From NCBI GenBank assembly GCA_963934295.1, contig CAWVXY010000014.1, forward strand, positions 12,801 to 76,800: a DNA stretch of 64,000 nucleotides. Reading direction: 5' to 3'. The notes under the pieces are model-generated. The model had not been told where the DNA came from and did not search any database. It worked only from the letters and a program-made list of their open reading frames with translations. The translations under genes and the position numbers were made by a program. Positions 43,480 to 53,128 of this stretch are shown here, in pieces; the stretch's first letter is position 1; each line of letters opens with the position of its first letter. The stretch is from Seribacter sp963934295. GTDB lineage: Bacteria > Verrucomicrobiota > Verrucomicrobiia > Opitutales > Seribacteraceae.

Positions 43480-46400
43480 ATGAGAGTCTCCCTTTCCTTT
43501 TTTTTAGTTTATTTTTTAGTGTGCTCAGTTCAGGCGGAAAAAAAGTTAGAGTTTAATCGTGATATTCGTCCCATTCTGTCAGATGGATGTTTCCATTGTC
43601 ATGGTCCGGATGAAAAGGAAAGAAAAGGCGGCCTTCGTTTGGACCTCGAAAGTGATGCATTTAAGAATGCAAAATCTGGCTTCCCTGCCATTGTAAAGGG
43701 GGATCCGGATGAGAGTGAGATTATTGCGAGAATCTTTCTTTCGGATGATGACGATGAACATATGCCTCCCTTTGATAGCGGAAAGTCGATCACCCTAGAG
43801 CAAAAGGAAATTCTAAAAAAATGGATAGAGCAGGGGGCTGAATACCAAGGTCATTGGGCATTTATAAATCCTCAAAGATCACCGGTTCCCAAGGTCATAG
43901 GTGCGAAACATCCAATTGATGGCTTTATTCTAAAACGATTGAGTGAAGAAGGCATGCAAATGCAGGCTTTAGCGGATAAGGAAATTTTGTTACGTCGGGT
44001 CAGTCTTGATTTAACCGGATTACCTCCAACCCTGAGGGAGGTGGACGATTTTCTAGCTGATACTTCTGAGAATGCATACGAAAAAGTATTAGATCGATTA
44101 CTGGGTTCTCAACACTACGGGGAAAGAATGGCGATTGAATGGTTAGATCTGGCCCGCTATGCAGACAGTAATGGATTTCAAAGTGATGGGAGTCGGGATA
44201 TGTGGCTTTGGCGAGACTGGTTAATCAATGCCTTTAACCGAAATATTCCTTTTGATCAGTTTACTATCGAGCAGTTGGCTGGTGATATGTTACCCAATCC
44301 ATCCCAGGATCAAGTTGTGGCAACCGGGTTTAATCGAAACCATAGGTTGAACGGGGAGGGCGGACGGATTGTGGATGAGTGGTTTGTGGAAACAGTGATT
44401 GACCGGGTTGAAACAACCGGAACTACCTGGCTCGCCCTTACTATGAGTTGTGCCCGTTGCCATGATCATAAATACGATCCGATTTCACAAAAAGAATTTT
44501 TTGAATTTTTTGCTTATTTTAACTCAAATGACGAAAGTGGCGTCCTTGCAGCCAATGGGAAAAATGGATTTAATACTCCTCCCTTTATTAAGGTATCCAA
44601 TGACGAGCAGAAAAAACGAATTTTGGAATTGGAGAAAACCTTAAAGCAGAATCAAGCTGCAACCAAAGAGGCTGAGAAAAAGATGGAACCGGCTTTGAAG
44701 GAATGGATCAAGGAAACCCGTGAAGAGTTGGGCTCAGAAGATCTTGCCCCGACTCTGTGGCAAAAATTGGAAAATGAACAGGTAGTCAGTAAGGGAGGAG
44801 CCCAGTTCAAAAAACAAAAGGACGGATCCTGGTTGGGGACTGGCAAGAATCCATCGAATGATACTTATGAAATTAGAAGCCCTTTTAAATCGAAGCAATT
44901 ATCGGGAGTTTTACTTGAATCTTTTTCCGATCCATCTTTTAAGGGAATCAAATTTGGGCGGTCAGGAAATGGAAATTTTGTGATGACCGGACTGGAAGTT
45001 AGGTTGGAACATAAAGCCAAAAACAAAATACCAACTGTCTTAAAATTGGATAAGGCTGAGGCCAGTTATGAGCAGGAAGGATACCCTGCTATTCAAGTCG
45101 TTAAAAATGCTGCGAACCTGAAGAAAAAGGGATCAAAAGGGTGGGCTGTTCATGGGAGCAATCCTCCCAAACAGAGATCTCTCATGGCAATGTTTATGGC
45201 AAAGTCTCCGATCTCTGTTCCTGAGGGAGCGGAATTGGTGATCACTATTTATCACCAATCTGCATTCTCGGATCACAATCTCGGTCGATTTCGTATCCAA
45301 TATGCGGAGAAAAAGGTAAGTTCTTTAGATGGGGTATCTGGAATTCCAGAAAATCTCGTTCCACTTGTGCGTAAGAATGTTGAGGGTTTAGCTCCTCAAG
45401 AATTAAACCAATTGAAAAAGTATTTTCGCACAGAGGTGGAAAATCCTGTTTCCGTAGCAAAAGTAAAAGCAGATCAATCCAAAAAAGCTTTAGATGATTT
45501 CATGTCGAAAGTGCCTAGCACCATGATCATGAAGGAAAAGTCCGCCCCTCGGGATGCATTCATTTTAAATCGGGGAGAATATGATCAACCGACCGAAAAA
45601 GTAGGACGGGCACTACCTGCTGTTCTTCCCCCATTGCCCGAAGGTCAGCCTAATGATCGTCTTGGTTTAGCTCGATGGCTGGTATCGGGAGATCATCCTT
45701 TGACTGCCCGGGTTTGGGTAAATCGAATCTGGGAGCGTTTATTTGGGGTGGGCATTGTGAAGACTTCAGAGAATTTTGGTTCGCAGGCGGAATGGCCGGT
45801 TCACCCAGAACTGCTTGACTGGTTGGCGGTGGAATTTGCCAAGCCTACGGCTTTACCTAAAATAAATGGAAAACCTGCACAGGCCTGGGATATGAAAGGC
45901 ATGATTAAATTTATCATGCTGAGTAAAACTTATCGTCAAAATTCCTCAGCTCCGGATGGTTATTTTAGAAAGGATCCTGAGAATCGCCTCTTGGCCCGAG
46001 GTCCACGTTTCCGGTTGCATGGCGAATTGGTTCGGGATCAGGCTTTGGCAAGCAGTGGGTTACTGATTAAAAATGTTGGTGGTCCCAGCACCCGTCCTTA
46101 CATGCCTAAGGGAGTGTGGTCCGAAACAAACCGTTATGGAAATTTAACGAACTATAAAGCAGATGAGGGCGAGGGTTTGTATCGCCGTAGTATGTATACT
46201 TTTTGGAAGCGAACCGCTGCTCCTCCGTCGATGCTTTTGTTTGATGCACCAAACCGTGAAATCTGCTACCCCAAGCGCTCACGTACGAACACACCATTGC
46301 AGGCTCTTGCTTTGCTCAATGAGGTCACTTATGTGGAGGCAGCCCGGAGCCTGGCCGAAAGAATGATGAAAGAAGGAGGTCCAGGTATTCGTGATCGATT

Positions 46401-46638
46401 AACCACTGGTTACCGGTTGGCCACATCACGAAGTCCTAATAAGCAGACTCTTTCTGTATTACAAAAAGGATTTGAGGAAAGAAAAATTCATTTTCAGGAA
46501 AACCAGGAAGCTGCAAAGCAAATGATTTCCCATGGAAAAAAGAAGCCGGATGAAAATTTAGAACCCGTGGAATTAGCCGCTTATACTGTCACCGCGAATG
46601 TGCTTTTAAACTTAGACCGGGTTATAACCAAAGATTAG
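43480..46638 (+). CDS. PSD1-type cytochrome c / DUF1549-DUF1553 protein
   Basis: 1052 residues from ATG 43480; the frame extends 123 nt upstream, but this ATG begins the signal peptide RVSLSFFLVYFLVCSVQAE. Domain order: PSCyt1 cytochrome domain with C37-FH-C40-H, then DUF1549 (about 140-345, VSLDLTGLPPTLREVDDFL and EWLDLARYADSNGFQ), an insert with a carbohydrate-binding-like sandwich (about 360-690), then DUF1553 (about 730-1000, VNRIWERLFGVGIVKTSENF; FDAPNREICYPKRS). A second CxxCH, CARCH, lies at the end of DUF1549. It forms the standard pair with the DUF1501 gene 11 nt downstream. Common in PVC genomes; biochemistry undefined. Confidence 0.88.
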   Translation: MRVSLSFFLVYFLVCSVQAEKKLEFNRDIRPILSDGCFHCHGPDEKERKGGLRLDLESDAFKNAKSGFPAIVKGDPDESEIIARIFLSDDDDEHMPPFDSGKSITLEQKEILKKWIEQGAEYQGHWAFINPQRSPVPKVIGAKHPIDGFILKRLSEEGMQMQALADKEILLRRVSLDLTGLPPTLREVDDFLADTSENAYEKVLDRLLGSQHYGERMAIEWLDLARYADSNGFQSDGSRDMWLWRDWLINAFNRNIPFDQFTIEQLAGDMLPNPSQDQVVATGFNRNHRLNGEGGRIVDEWFVETVIDRVETTGTTWLALTMSCARCHDHKYDPISQKEFFEFFAYFNSNDESGVLAANGKNGFNTPPFIKVSNDEQKKRILELEKTLKQNQAATKEAEKKMEPALKEWIKETREELGSEDLAPTLWQKLENEQVVSKGGAQFKKQKDGSWLGTGKNPSNDTYEIRSPFKSKQLSGVLLESFSDPSFKGIKFGRSGNGNFVMTGLEVRLEHKAKNKIPTVLKLDKAEASYEQEGYPAIQVVKNAANLKKKGSKGWAVHGSNPPKQRSLMAMFMAKSPISVPEGAELVITIYHQSAFSDHNLGRFRIQYAEKKVSSLDGVSGIPENLVPLVRKNVEGLAPQELNQLKKYFRTEVENPVSVAKVKADQSKKALDDFMSKVPSTMIMKEKSAPRDAFILNRGEYDQPTEKVGRALPAVLPPLPEGQPNDRLGLARWLVSGDHPLTARVWVNRIWERLFGVGIVKTSENFGSQAEWPVHPELLDWLAVEFAKPTALPKINGKPAQAWDMKGMIKFIMLSKTYRQNSSAPDGYFRKDPENRLLARGPRFRLHGELVRDQALASSGLLIKNVGGPSTRPYMPKGVWSETNRYGNLTNYKADEGEGLYRRSMYTFWKRTAAPPSMLLFDAPNREICYPKRSRTNTPLQALALLNEVTYVEAARSLAERMMKEGGPGIRDRLTTGYRLATSRSPNKQTLSVLQKGFEERKIHFQENQEAAKQMISHGKKKPDENLEPVELAAYTVTANVLLNLDRVITKD

Positions 46639-46649
46639 GAATAATTATT

Positions 46650-48125
46650 ATGAATCAATTTAATCAGCTACTCACTTCCAAAACAAATCTTTCATCGACT
46701 CAGGATTTTTTGAATCGGCGAATTTTTCTTCGCAATGGAGCGGCGGCGCTTAGTGCAACTGCGTTGGCCGGATTATTATCCCCGCAAAAAGGGCAAGCCA
46801 AAGATCCTGGTTTACAGGGCTTTCCCAATTTTCCCGCCAAAGCGAAACGGGTTATTTATTTATTCCAGTCCGGAGCACCTTCTCAGATGGACCTGTTTGA
46901 TCCAAAACCATCGATGGAGAAAGTTCGTGGTCAGGATTTACCGGAATCCATTCGTAAGGGGCAGCGTTTGACAACCATGACTTCGGGCCAGAAAAATTTT
47001 CCGGTTGCTCCCAGTATTTTTAAATTCGCAAGGCACGGGCAATCAGGGCAATGGATGAGTGATGTTTTGCCCCATTTGTCCAAGCAGGCAGATGAGTTGT
47101 GTTTTATTAAATCAATGCATACCGAGGCAATTAATCATGATCCTGCGATTACTTTTTGCCAAACCGGACATCAGTTAGCTGGCCGTCCGAGCATTGGTTC
47201 ATGGTTGAGTTATGGTCTGGGAACCGAAAATTCGGAATTGCCGTCTTATGTGGTTCTTACTTCATGGGGTACCGGGCGTCCAAATGATCAACCGTTATAT
47301 GATCGACTTTGGGGTGCCGGTTTTCTTCCCACTCAACACCAGGGAGTGAAATTCAGAAATTCGGGTGATCCGGTGCTTTATCTGTCCGATCCGAAAGGCA
47401 TGAACCGTACCATGAGGCGAGATATGTTGGACGAATTGGCTATGCTTAACCGAAAGGATCATCAACTGGTCAAAGATCCCGAGATTGATGCCCGTATTTC
47501 GCAATATGAAATGGCCTTTCGCATGCAGACCAGTGTCCCCGAATTAACGGATGTTTCCGAAGAGCCAAAGCATATTTTAGACAGCTATGGACCGGATGTT
47601 TTAAAGCCGGGAACCTACGCTGCAAATTGCCTGCTTGCTCGACGTATGGCGGAGCGCGATGTTCGATGCATTCAATTATTTCATATGGGATGGGATCATC
47701 ACGGTGGTTTACCTAATGCAATTAAAGGACAATGCCGGGATGTGGATCAACCCACCGCAGCATTGATTCAGGACCTAAAACAAAGAGGACTATTGGAAGA
47801 TACTCTGATTGTTTGGGGAGGAGAGTTTGGTAGAACCATTTACTCACAGGGTAAACTGACAGAAACAAATTATGGCCGGGACCATCATCCCAGATGCTTC
47901 ACTATTTTTATGGCGGGAGCAGGAATTAAAAAAGGCATGTCTTATGGAGCCACTGATGACTATTGTTATAACATTACCGAGAACCCAGTACATGTTCATG
48001 ATCTGAACGCCACAATTATGCATCTTATGGGAGTGAATCACAAAAAACTCACTTATCCATTTCAGGGCAGAGATTTTCGTTTAACCGATATTCACGGACA
48101 TCTTATCAAGGATATCCTTTCTTAA
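46650..48125 (+). CDS. DUF1501 protein, Tat-exported
   Basis: 491 residues. A twin-arginine signal lies at residues 23-50 (NRRIFLRNGAAALSATALAG). The rest is DUF1501, an alkaline-phosphatase-fold family related to sulfatases: IYLFQSGAPSQMDLFDPKP is the N-terminal metal region, FHMGWDHHGG the mid-domain histidines, and VWGGEFGRTIYSQG and RDHHPRCFTIFMAGAG the C-terminal metal and active-site blocks. Nearly always found beside a DUF1549/DUF1553 gene, as here. Function unknown; the fold implies hydrolysis of sulfate or phosphate esters. Confidence 0.92.
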   Translation: MNQFNQLLTSKTNLSSTQDFLNRRIFLRNGAAALSATALAGLLSPQKGQAKDPGLQGFPNFPAKAKRVIYLFQSGAPSQMDLFDPKPSMEKVRGQDLPESIRKGQRLTTMTSGQKNFPVAPSIFKFARHGQSGQWMSDVLPHLSKQADELCFIKSMHTEAINHDPAITFCQTGHQLAGRPSIGSWLSYGLGTENSELPSYVVLTSWGTGRPNDQPLYDRLWGAGFLPTQHQGVKFRNSGDPVLYLSDPKGMNRTMRRDMLDELAMLNRKDHQLVKDPEIDARISQYEMAFRMQTSVPELTDVSEEPKHILDSYGPDVLKPGTYAANCLLARRMAERDVRCIQLFHMGWDHHGGLPNAIKGQCRDVDQPTAALIQDLKQRGLLEDTLIVWGGEFGRTIYSQGKLTETNYGRDHHPRCFTIFMAGAGIKKGMSYGATDDYCYNITENPVHVHDLNATIMHLMGVNHKKLTYPFQGRDFRLTDIHGHLIKDILS

Positions 48126-48149
48126 TCTTCTTATAATTTTAACAAAACT

Positions 48150-50021
48150 ATGAAAGAACAAACTTCCAAAAGGAGAGAATTTCTTCGCGTAATAGGTGGG
48201 GTCGGGGTTGCTTCCCTTGCTGTTCCTAATTATTTAATGGGTGCAAAGCCAAGTGCCTCGTTAAGTCGTTCAGGTGTATTGCTTGAGGCCTCCTCCTTTG
48301 CCAAAACGGGTGGTTGGAAAATAGATACCCAGCATTATTTACAGATGGGTGGAAATTATCTATTGGCTCATGGAATGGGCAAGCCGGTTGAAGATGCTGA
48401 GACTGTAGTGGATTTGCCTACGCCGGGTAAATGGAATGTCTGGGTCAGGAATCGGGACTGGTGTAAAGGGGAGTGGCAGTCACCGGGTCGCTTTCAGGTC
48501 TTGGTTGAAGACAAGCCTCTTCAGATAACTTTTGGTGAAGCTGAGGAAACCTGGCACTGGCAGTCCGGTGGTTCGGTTGAAATTGCTAAAGCTGGAAAAA
48601 CCAAAGTTTCCCTTCGCGACTTGACTGGGTTTGATGGACGTTGTGATGCAATATTTTTTACCCAGGAATCAAATCCGTCTTTGCCGGAGGATGATCTAAA
48701 GGAATTATCTGACTGGAAGGATGTGCTCGCCGGTCGGTCGAACGAAAAAGTCGAGGAGTTGTCTTTCGACCTTGTAGTTGTTGGAGGGGGCATGTCTGGT
48801 TGTGGAGCCGCACTTGCCGCTCGTTCACAGGGACTAAGGGTCGCGGTGATTCAGGATCGTCCACTTTTTGGAGGTAATGCCAGCCAGGAAATCAGGGTTC
48901 ATACCCTTGGTATCCACGGCTATGGTTCAGACATTCTCAAATCAATAGACACGATTCATTATCCAAATGGAAATGAGAAAGCCAAAGTTGATCAGGTTAA
49001 AAGAGAAAAAACTATGGCCGAATCCGGCGTTGATTTATTTGCCCATCATACAGCGTGTGGATTGGAGAAAAAGGGAGATAAAATTCTCAGTGTAGAGGCA
49101 AGAGAGGTAACGGGTGGTAGGATTAAAAGATTTCGCGCCCCGGTTTTTATTGATGCGACTGGAGACGGTTGGCTGGGTTACTGGGCTGGAGCTGATTACC
49201 GCTACGGCCGTGAAGCAGCTTCCCAACATGATGAAGGCTGGGATAAATATGGTGATTTATGGAGTCCAAAGAAAGCGGATAACCGGGTCATGGGAACAAG
49301 TGTTTTATGGAATAGCGAGCGAACCAATCAAAAACAGGATTTCCCTAAGGTTCCATGGGCTACGCCCGTGTCCGGCAAACATGTTGCATCCAAGGGAGAA
49401 TGGTATTGGGAGTATTCTGATAATAATCTTAACCAAGTTAATGATGCGGAAGAAATTCGCGATCACATGTTGCGTGCAATATTTGGCTCATTTTCCAATG
49501 CTAAGAAAAATCCGAAATATGCTCCGAATAAATTGAAATGGGTCGCATATGTTGGTGGGAAGCGTGAGTCCCGTCGGTTAATGGGGGATCACATTTACGA
49601 TATGCATGATGCGATTAAACGCCGGGAGTTTCCAGATGCTGTTGTTGTGGAGAAACGTGAGGTGGACGGTCATTACCAACGAAAATTAAAAGGAGCCAAG
49701 GAAGATTTTCTATCAACGGCTATGTTTCATAAAACTGGAGGTTACTACTTCATCCCTTTTCGTAGTTTTTATTCAAGAAATCTTTCAAATTTAATGATGG
49801 CTGGTCGATGCTTTAGCTGCACTCATGTTGGACTCTGCGGACCAAGAGTTATGAATACCTGCGGACAAATGGGAATTGCCACTGGTTTTGCAGCGGTTTT
49901 ATGCAAAAAGTATGGGGCAAACCCCAAAGAGGTTGGTAAGTCACATATCAAGGAATTAAGAAAATTGATCGGTTTTGATGGGACAAAATTAGTTAATAAT
50001 CCGAGTAAGAGTGGGCATTAG
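48150..50021 (+). CDS. Tat-exported FAD-dependent oxidoreductase
   Basis: 623 residues. Tat signal SKRREFLRVIGGVGVASLA at 6-24. Residues about 35-175 form a beta-sandwich resembling a carbohydrate-binding or golvesin-type module (GKWNVWVRNRDWCKGEW). The FAD-binding Rossmann fold starts LVVVGGGMSGCGAALAARSQ at about 210, followed by PLFGGNASQEIRVH. Near the end, NLMMAGRCFSCTHVG and MNTCGQMGIATGFAA form the second FAD-contact region. This is the FAD-dependent family with a conserved GGxAS motif (PF12831-like). It is 24 nt after DUF1501 and 7 nt before a membrane gene, so a joint operon is likely. Periplasmic oxidation of a sugar is possible. Confidence 0.82.
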   Translation: MKEQTSKRREFLRVIGGVGVASLAVPNYLMGAKPSASLSRSGVLLEASSFAKTGGWKIDTQHYLQMGGNYLLAHGMGKPVEDAETVVDLPTPGKWNVWVRNRDWCKGEWQSPGRFQVLVEDKPLQITFGEAEETWHWQSGGSVEIAKAGKTKVSLRDLTGFDGRCDAIFFTQESNPSLPEDDLKELSDWKDVLAGRSNEKVEELSFDLVVVGGGMSGCGAALAARSQGLRVAVIQDRPLFGGNASQEIRVHTLGIHGYGSDILKSIDTIHYPNGNEKAKVDQVKREKTMAESGVDLFAHHTACGLEKKGDKILSVEAREVTGGRIKRFRAPVFIDATGDGWLGYWAGADYRYGREAASQHDEGWDKYGDLWSPKKADNRVMGTSVLWNSERTNQKQDFPKVPWATPVSGKHVASKGEWYWEYSDNNLNQVNDAEEIRDHMLRAIFGSFSNAKKNPKYAPNKLKWVAYVGGKRESRRLMGDHIYDMHDAIKRREFPDAVVVEKREVDGHYQRKLKGAKEDFLSTAMFHKTGGYYFIPFRSFYSRNLSNLMMAGRCFSCTHVGLCGPRVMNTCGQMGIATGFAAVLCKKYGANPKEVGKSHIKELRKLIGFDGTKLVNNPSKSGH

Positions 50022-50028
50022 CAGTTAG

Positions 50029-51009
50029 ATGAGACACCTGGTCAATTTTGGCCTTTTATTTAGCTTTTCAGCTTTAGCTGCTACGGGCACCTTGGCGTAT
50101 TTTCAGCCATTTTCACTTTCTGTCACCAATATTCATATTATTGCAGGATTCGTCACTCTAATTTTAGTGGTTCTGCATATTGTGGCCCGTGTGCCGTACT
50201 TCAGAAATCGAATGACCAAAGGGAAACAAAAGATATCTGCCCGCTTTCAGGTACTGCTGATTGGTGTTACCTGTGGCATTTTAGTCTACACTGCGATTTA
50301 TAACCTGCCTCCTGCATCCTGGTTAATCGAAAATAGTTACGAGCATAAGAACAGTGCCCAAATAGTTAGATCTTCAAACCTCGTTGGTTTTGATCAACCT
50401 GCTCCTCATCGAAAATGGATCGTTCGAAAAAGTCAGGACGGAAATGGAAGCGGGCTATCGATCAACCTGAGTTTTCGTGAAGATTTAAATCCTATGCCCT
50501 CTATTGCAGTATGGGCAGAAAGTACGATTGGATCAATGATTGAGACTTTGTTTCTCGAACAATCCCTTGCTTATTCTGAAGTTCCACTCTGGGAGGATTA
50601 CCGAACTCAACGGAGTCATATTCTGCCCCTCTGGCGCCATCGTTATACCTTACTTTCTGGAATTTCTCCATCCGGAGAGGTGGATGCAGTAAGTGGAGCG
50701 ACAGAGTCTCATCGTTTTGCCCTTGATCCTTATTTAGAAGCAGGGAAAGGAAATGAATTTGTGCTTTGTGTGGAAATTAATGCTCCAGGAGATTCCAGTA
50801 ATGATTTCCCCGATCCTTTGCTTGGTCAGCCCTCACTCCTTTACACCTGTCTCGTCGACGTGGACCGGGATGATCCGTATTACCTTTTTGACATTACTGG
50901 ACATGGGGGTGGGGATGCAATTTCCACCGGTAATGTTCAGTATGACCTGGAAATGATTGGGTCGGCCAAAAAGATGAAAGATTTGTTTCTTGTTAAATTA
51001 GAGAAATAA
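50029..51009 (+). CDS. Membrane protein with DUF2271-like domain
   Basis: 326 residues. Three transmembrane helices at about 4-25, 35-58 and 72-92; histidines in ITNIHII/VLHIVARV-like positions (TNIHIIAGF, VVLHIVARV) could ligate heme, as in DUF4405-type proteins. The extracytoplasmic part carries PSIAVWAESTIGSMIETLFL, ILPLWRHR, GEVDAVSGATESH and the DUF2271-like C-terminal VEINAPGDSSNDFPD and QPSLLYTCLVDVD. The arrangement suggests a membrane electron-transfer partner for the FAD oxidoreductase 7 nt upstream. The DUF2271 assignment is moderate, the heme proposal speculative. Confidence 0.6.
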   Translation: MRHLVNFGLLFSFSALAATGTLAYFQPFSLSVTNIHIIAGFVTLILVVLHIVARVPYFRNRMTKGKQKISARFQVLLIGVTCGILVYTAIYNLPPASWLIENSYEHKNSAQIVRSSNLVGFDQPAPHRKWIVRKSQDGNGSGLSINLSFREDLNPMPSIAVWAESTIGSMIETLFLEQSLAYSEVPLWEDYRTQRSHILPLWRHRYTLLSGISPSGEVDAVSGATESHRFALDPYLEAGKGNEFVLCVEINAPGDSSNDFPDPLLGQPSLLYTCLVDVDRDDPYYLFDITGHGGGDAISTGNVQYDLEMIGSAKKMKDLFLVKLEK

Positions 51010-51098
51010 ATCGATTGGTATTTAATGTTTTCATCTAATGTTATCGCAATCCTTTAATTTTGAGAGATTTTAAATTATAATAATCAAAGGGGAATCCT

Positions 51099-51932
51099 TT
51101 AGGGGTTCTGAGAGATTGCTTTTATTGCATCTTTTGCACCCATGGGTAGAGAAAGTGAGTTTCTTAATCCGCACTCAGATTCCCTCGGGTTAACCCTGAT
51201 AAAATGATTTCCTGCCGATTGATAGACTTCTTCGCATGTTAATCGAACAGTTGGAATATTTGTGCCCGCACCCAACTCAATAATAAGCAGGTTTTTGTTT
51301 TTGAATTTCTCGATCCATTTCTCAAATCTTTGTCTTTGTGCATATGTTCTGGTACTATTCCAAGCAAAGTCAGAAAACATAAGAATATTTGGGCGTGCAA
51401 GCGAACCACATTGTGGGCAACTGGGTAATGGTTCTTTGGCGAGTAAATTGTCGGGGTTAATTGGTATAAGTAAATCTGGGCTGATTGGCCAAATGGGCTG
51501 ACCGCACTCTTCCATGCATTGAAAATGCATAAGGGAACCATGGCATTCCATAATCTGTTTTTCAGAAAAACCGGTTTTTTGAAAATGACTGTCCACATTC
51601 GAAGTAAATACAAACATCGGAATCTTTTCTTCTTTAAACTTGGTGAGTAGAATATTGAAACCACTATGGGTTTTAGTCTTTTGATAAAGATTGAGCCTGT
51701 GGCCGTAAAAGCCCCAGGCGAGCGAAGGGTTTTTTGTAAACCAGTATGGGTTGGCCATCTCTTCAAATTCGATCCCCATTTTGGCCAAGGGTGGATAGGT
51801 TTTCCAAAATCCTGATTTCCCCCGAAAATCGGGCAGGCCTGAATCTACTCCCATTCCGGCTCCGGCACCAACGAGAATGGCATCGGCTTCTTTCCAGGCT
51901 TTTTTTGCCAGAAGTAAGGTTTTTGGGTTCAT
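51099..51932 (-). CDS. Sir2-family NAD-dependent deacylase
   Basis: 277 residues. The NAD-binding start GAGAGMGVDSGLPDFRG (22-38), TSNVDSHFQ (110-118) and catalytic His131 in ECHGSL are intact. The zinc ribbon is formed by C139, C143, C172 and C175 (CMEEC and CPQC), and the GAGTNIP block closes the cofactor site. It belongs to the bacterial class with DSGLPDFRG rather than ESGIPTFRG. Removes acyl groups from lysines with NAD+ cleavage. Monocistronic on the minus strand, between two plus-strand genes. Confidence 0.88.
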   Translation of the reverse strand: MNPKTLLLAKKAWKEADAILVGAGAGMGVDSGLPDFRGKSGFWKTYPPLAKMGIEFEEMANPYWFTKNPSLAWGFYGHRLNLYQKTKTHSGFNILLTKFKEEKIPMFVFTSNVDSHFQKTGFSEKQIMECHGSLMHFQCMEECGQPIWPISPDLLIPINPDNLLAKEPLPSCPQCGSLARPNILMFSDFAWNSTRTYAQRQRFEKWIEKFKNKNLLIIELGAGTNIPTVRLTCEEVYQSAGNHFIRVNPRESECGLRNSLSLPMGAKDAIKAISQNP

Positions 51933-52023
51933 GTTCTAATAAGAAATTGTTCTTTTAGTGTTTTTTTTCTTTGAAGAGATACAGCTATCCTTGTTTTAGT
52001 TATCATTAGCTTTTGAAACTAAC

Positions 52024-52968
52024 TTGAAATACAGATTAGATTGGTTTGTCACGATTATCTTTCTCGTCATATGGGGAGGGGTAAGCTGTGTGTATGTTCC
52101 TAAGAAACCTAGTGATGAATTTTCTTTAGGAGATGGCGGGATTTTACCGCCTGCTGTAAAAGTTATTCCTGAGAGTGTTATTTCTCCTATTGAACAAAGT
52201 GGTGGACTGGCTTTTTCAGCCAATGGAGATCTTTTTTTTGCTAATTATGAAAAAGAAGGCCGAGTGGGTAAATTTATGATTGGATCGGATGAGTTACCCG
52301 AAGTCTTTATTGATTTAACTGAATGGGTTTCACCAATCGGAGACTTTTCGGTTCGGGCTGAAGGACTTAGAGTAGATAATCAAGGCAGGCTTTTAATTGC
52401 CGATGCAGGAACCGGTAAATTACTCCGAATTTCTCCCAGTGCACATAAACTTGAAGTTCTTGCTGATTCGTATGATGGCTATCGGTTCGGTTCAGTTAAG
52501 GATTTAGCCATAGCACCTAATGGGGATTTATTTGTAAGTTCACCGCACACAGGTACGATATACCGAGTTAGGCCAGATATTGGATATGTGGGGATTCTAA
52601 ATGACGATTTAGTTCGGGTGGAAGGGTTGGCCGTTAGTCCGAATGGAAAACAACTCGTTGCCGCAGAACCTGATGCTTCCCGAGTTGTTGTCTATGATAT
52701 TCCTGAGGATTTAATTTTGGTAGATTCTTGGACTTTGGTCGATTTTTCTCCATCAGGTGTCGAGCCGAGAGGAATAGTCTTTGATGAGAAAGGCCGTCTT
52801 TTTTTAGCTTTGGGCAATTTGAATGAAGTTCGGGCGTTTGATTTGGATCTAGGTATCGAGATTGCAAGGTATAATGCGGGAGGGGAGGCTGAGAGTATAT
52901 CTTACTGGAATGGATCGCTTTTTATTGGAGGTGGAGGGGAAATAAGGAGATTGAGGCTAAGAGATTAA
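52024..52968 (+). CDS. NHL/SMP-30-like propeller, membrane-anchored
   Basis: 314 residues. The only usable start is the TTG at 52024 (MKYRLDW as translated): the next Met, MIGSDEL, is far inside the first blade. Residues 7-20 form a hydrophobic anchor ending GGVSC, a possible but imperfect lipobox. The rest is a six-bladed propeller with repeated segments GGLAFSANGDLFFANY, GLRVDNQGRLLIADAGTGKL, DLAIAPNGDLFVSSPHTGT, GLAVSPNGKQLVAAEPDAS and GIVFDEKGRLFLALGN. Related to SMP-30 and NHL proteins. Too little is conserved to name an enzyme. It precedes the jet operon but is separated by 160 nt. Confidence 0.68.
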   Translation: MKYRLDWFVTIIFLVIWGGVSCVYVPKKPSDEFSLGDGGILPPAVKVIPESVISPIEQSGGLAFSANGDLFFANYEKEGRVGKFMIGSDELPEVFIDLTEWVSPIGDFSVRAEGLRVDNQGRLLIADAGTGKLLRISPSAHKLEVLADSYDGYRFGSVKDLAIAPNGDLFVSSPHTGTIYRVRPDIGYVGILNDDLVRVEGLAVSPNGKQLVAAEPDASRVVVYDIPEDLILVDSWTLVDFSPSGVEPRGIVFDEKGRLFLALGNLNEVRAFDLDLGIEIARYNAGGEAESISYWNGSLFIGGGGEIRRLRLRD

Positions 52969-53128
52969 ATTTTATTTCCAATGTTACCTTTGCGGAATTT
53001 AAAATATACCTCTGTACCCCAAAAACATGTGAGGTTTTTCACAAGGATTTTAGATTGGTAATAACTTCTCTTTGACTTGAGTTACAAGGTTCTCACTCTA
53101 GAGAATTGAATTGTGATATATAATTAGT

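Noticed and set aside
53008..53039. ACCTC...GAGGTTTTT as a terminator before the jet operon
   Set aside because: Only five certain pairs with a large loop; too weak to call, though it has a short T-run.
53119..53124. TATAAT just upstream of jetA as a -10 box
   Set aside because: It is 4 nt from the ATG with no matching -35 at 16-18 nt, so transcription would start inside the gene.
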